DNA of 7,456 nt, from NCBI GenBank assembly GCA_024762755.1, contig JANTGX010000105.1, positions 1-7,456 on the forward strand, given 5' to 3'. Below, piece by piece: positions 6,621 through 7,456 of this stretch. Below the pieces are notes generated by a model. That model did no database searches, was not told where the DNA came from, and saw nothing but the letters and a program-made list of their open reading frames with translations. How positions within the stretch are numbered: position 1 is the stretch's first letter; the number at the start of each line of letters is the position of its first letter. Position numbers and translations under genes: made by a program. Source of the stretch: Gammaproteobacteria bacterium (lineage in GTDB: Bacteria; Pseudomonadota; Gammaproteobacteria; SZUA-152).

Positions 6621-6648
6621 TTGATTCCGGCCGGCGTAGAGATATGCT
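6621..6648 (+). promoter_or_regulatory. Candidate sigma-70 promoter for ferritin
   Basis: TTGATT (6621-6626) and TATGCT (6643-6648) each match the -35 and -10 consensus at 4 of 6 positions, with a 16-base spacer. They end 26 bases before the ferritin ATG, which would leave a leader of roughly 20 bases carrying the ribosome site. No Fur box is evident. The assignment rests on sequence resemblance only. Confidence 0.4.
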
Positions 6649-6674
6649 CAAAGCGAATCCATTTGGAGGAAGTC

Positions 6675-7199
6675 ATGCTCAAGCCCACCATCACCGAACA
6701 GATCAATGCCCAGCTCAACCGCGAATTCTTTTCCGCCTATTTCTATCTGAGCCTGTCCGCCGCGGCGGAGAGCGCCGGTTTCAAGGGTGCCGCCGCCTGG
6801 TTCATGGCCAAACATCGGGAAGAAAACCAGCATGCCATGAAGTTGTATCGCTACCTGCAGGACCACGATGCAGCAGTGGTGCTGGGCGCCATCGCCGATC
6901 CCAGCGGGGAATATGCGGGCCTGCTCGATATGTTCGAACAGACCCTGCAGCACGAGCGAGGCGTGACCGAGGCCATCAACGATCTGGTGGACGCGGCGCT
7001 GACCGCCCGTGACCACGCCACGCACATCTTTCTGCACTGGTTCGTCACCGAGCAGACCGAGGAGGAGGCCACCGTGAGCGACATCATCGCGCAGCTGAAG
7101 CTGGTGGGCGAGCGCGGCGAAGGCCTGTACCTCATCGACAAGGAACTGGCCGACGTCGCCGCCACCATGAACCAGGCCCTTGCCGCGCCGGTGGCCTAG
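6675..7199 (+). CDS. ftnA: Bacterial non-heme ferritin
   Basis: A 174-residue FtnA-type ferritin, which forms a 24-subunit cytoplasmic shell that oxidises ferrous iron and stores it as a ferric mineral. The ferroxidase ligands fall at the same residue numbers as in E. coli FtnA: E17, E50, H53, E94, Q127 and E130. E49, E126 and E129 for the third iron site are present, and so is Y24. There is no heme-ligand methionine of the bacterioferritin kind. The C-terminal GEGLYLIDKEL helix (148-158) is standard, and the length is close to the E. coli protein with a slightly longer tail. A longer frame upstream is open, but the ATG at 6675 has a GGAGGA site 4 bases before it and matches the family N-terminus MLKPxI. 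A small Lys/Cys-rich ORF follows after 9 bases and probably shares the transcript. Confidence 0.95.
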   Translation: MLKPTITEQINAQLNREFFSAYFYLSLSAAAESAGFKGAAAWFMAKHREENQHAMKLYRYLQDHDAAVVLGAIADPSGEYAGLLDMFEQTLQHERGVTEAINDLVDAALTARDHATHIFLHWFVTEQTEEEATVSDIIAQLKLVGERGEGLYLIDKELADVAATMNQALAAPVA

Positions 7200-7208
7200 G
7201 CCGCCGGC

Positions 7209-7316
7209 ATGGGCAAGAAGGCGGGCAAGCCCGGCAAGTCGGCGAAGGCGAAGAAATGCTGCAAGAAGTACAAGCAGGGCAAGGCCTGCAAGCAGTGCCC
7301 CAAGGGACGCCGCTAG
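7209..7316 (+). CDS. Small lysine- and cysteine-rich protein, candidate metal binder
   Basis: A 35-residue ORF in which 13 residues are lysine and 4 are cysteine. The N-terminal half is a Gly/Ala/Lys/Pro/Ser tail. The second half carries a C-C-X8-C-X2-C pattern (C17, C18, C27, C30) inside CCKKYKQGKACKQCPKG. Paired cysteines in a basic peptide suggest a single metal or Fe-S site, or a nucleic-acid-binding knuckle. I have a general memory of similar short CCxKYxxGKxCKxCP proteins in proteobacteria but cannot name a family or function. It starts 9 bases after the ferritin stop with no strong ribosome site, which fits translational coupling. The composition is too ordered for a random frame, and codon choice favours C or G at the third position like its neighbours. 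A role in iron handling with the ferritin is inference from position. Confidence 0.65.
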   Translation: MGKKAGKPGKSAKAKKCCKKYKQGKACKQCPKGRR

Positions 7317-7456
7317 GAGTCTGTCGGATTTAGGGCTGATCTGCTGCGGAAAATCCCTTTCGGCCAGCTTTTCCGATCCTTTTCGTTGAATAGCTACGCC
7401 TATTCGCCTCAAACGATCGAAAAATCTGATCCAAAATGGCTTTCCCTCGCGACGAT
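7314..7456. repeat. Large imperfect palindrome, probable MITE-like or insertion-element remnant (continues past edge)
   Basis: From the stop codon of the small ORF the composition drops sharply in GC and becomes palindromic. Arms pair around a 6-base loop at 7394-7399: 7388-7393 with 7400-7405, 7380-7385 with 7418-7423, 7375-7378 with 7428-7431, 7369-7372 with 7433-7436, 7363-7366 with 7437-7440, and 7348-7352 with 7441-7445. The outer sequence, starting TAGGAGTCTGTCGGATT, looks like a terminal inverted repeat whose partner would lie beyond 7456. I recall similar ends in repeated elements of gammaproteobacteria but cannot name the family. No ORF is evident inside the visible part. The structure could also act as a transcription end for the ferritin operon. 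Confidence 0.55.

Noticed and set aside
6620..6633. FNR-like TTGAT in the ubiT-ferritin intergenic region
   Set aside because: Single half site without an ATCAA partner; better explained as a -35 box for ferritin.
6483..6674. Longer ferritin start at 6483
   Set aside because: It overlaps the ubiT start, covers the candidate promoter, and the ATG at 6675 has a strong ribosome site and the family N-terminus.
5459..7012. 517-codon plus-strand frame spanning the end of ubiV, ubiT and the start of ferritin
   Set aside because: It is out of frame with ubiV and ferritin and antisense to ubiT. Its Arg/Pro/Ala content is typical of a shadow frame.
7320..7456. Intrinsic terminator for the ferritin operon
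   Set aside because: A hairpin is present but much larger than a terminator and without a clear stem followed by a U-run. Repeat-element structure explains it better, though it may still end transcripts.

Overview
The window is GC-rich, densely packed bacterial DNA. The proteins look gammaproteobacterial: the UbiU, UbiV and FtnA-type ferritin sequences align with the E. coli proteins as I remember them, down to the spacing of the metal ligands. Together with a compatible-solute operon this suggests a free-living, facultatively anaerobic and possibly salt-exposed gammaproteobacterium. The genus cannot be read from the sequence.

Region 1 (1-3783, minus strand) is a four-gene operon for glucosylglycerate metabolism. 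In transcription order it encodes an MPGP-type HAD phosphatase (gpgP), a MOFRL-family glycerate 2-kinase, glucosyl-3-phosphoglycerate synthase (gpgS) and a GH13 subfamily 18 phosphorylase, which runs off the left edge. The genes overlap or are 3 bases apart, so they are very likely co-transcribed and translationally coupled. The set covers both arms of a cycle. GpgS and GpgP make glucosylglycerate from NDP-glucose and 3-phosphoglycerate. The phosphorylase and the kinase return it to glucose 1-phosphate and phosphoglycerate.

Region 2 (3784-4077) is the divergent intergenic stretch between gpgP and ubiU. It holds an 88-base nested stem structure (3921-4008, 27 Watson-Crick pairs) that no gene explains, and a possible 26-codon leader ORF whose stop overlaps the gpgP start. 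I see no convincing sigma-70 promoter or FNR box in it.

Region 3 (4078-6499) is the oxygen-independent ubiquinone module. ubiU and ubiV lie on the plus strand and both keep all four Fe-S cysteines. ubiT (SCP2 lipid carrier) lies on the minus strand. ubiV and ubiT converge, and their coding ends overlap by 68 bases. A G7 tract lies inside that overlap.

Region 4 (6500-7316) starts with a short divergent promoter region between ubiT and a ferritin gene. The ferritin keeps every ferroxidase residue of E. coli FtnA. Nine bases downstream is a 35-residue lysine- and cysteine-rich ORF, a candidate small metal-binding protein.

Region 5 (7314-7456) is the left part of a large imperfect palindrome, probably a repeat or MITE-like element. 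It begins at the stop codon of the small ORF and continues past the window edge.

The items least explained by known genes are the nested structure at 3921-4008, the small Lys/Cys protein next to ferritin, and the ubiV/ubiT antisense overlap.
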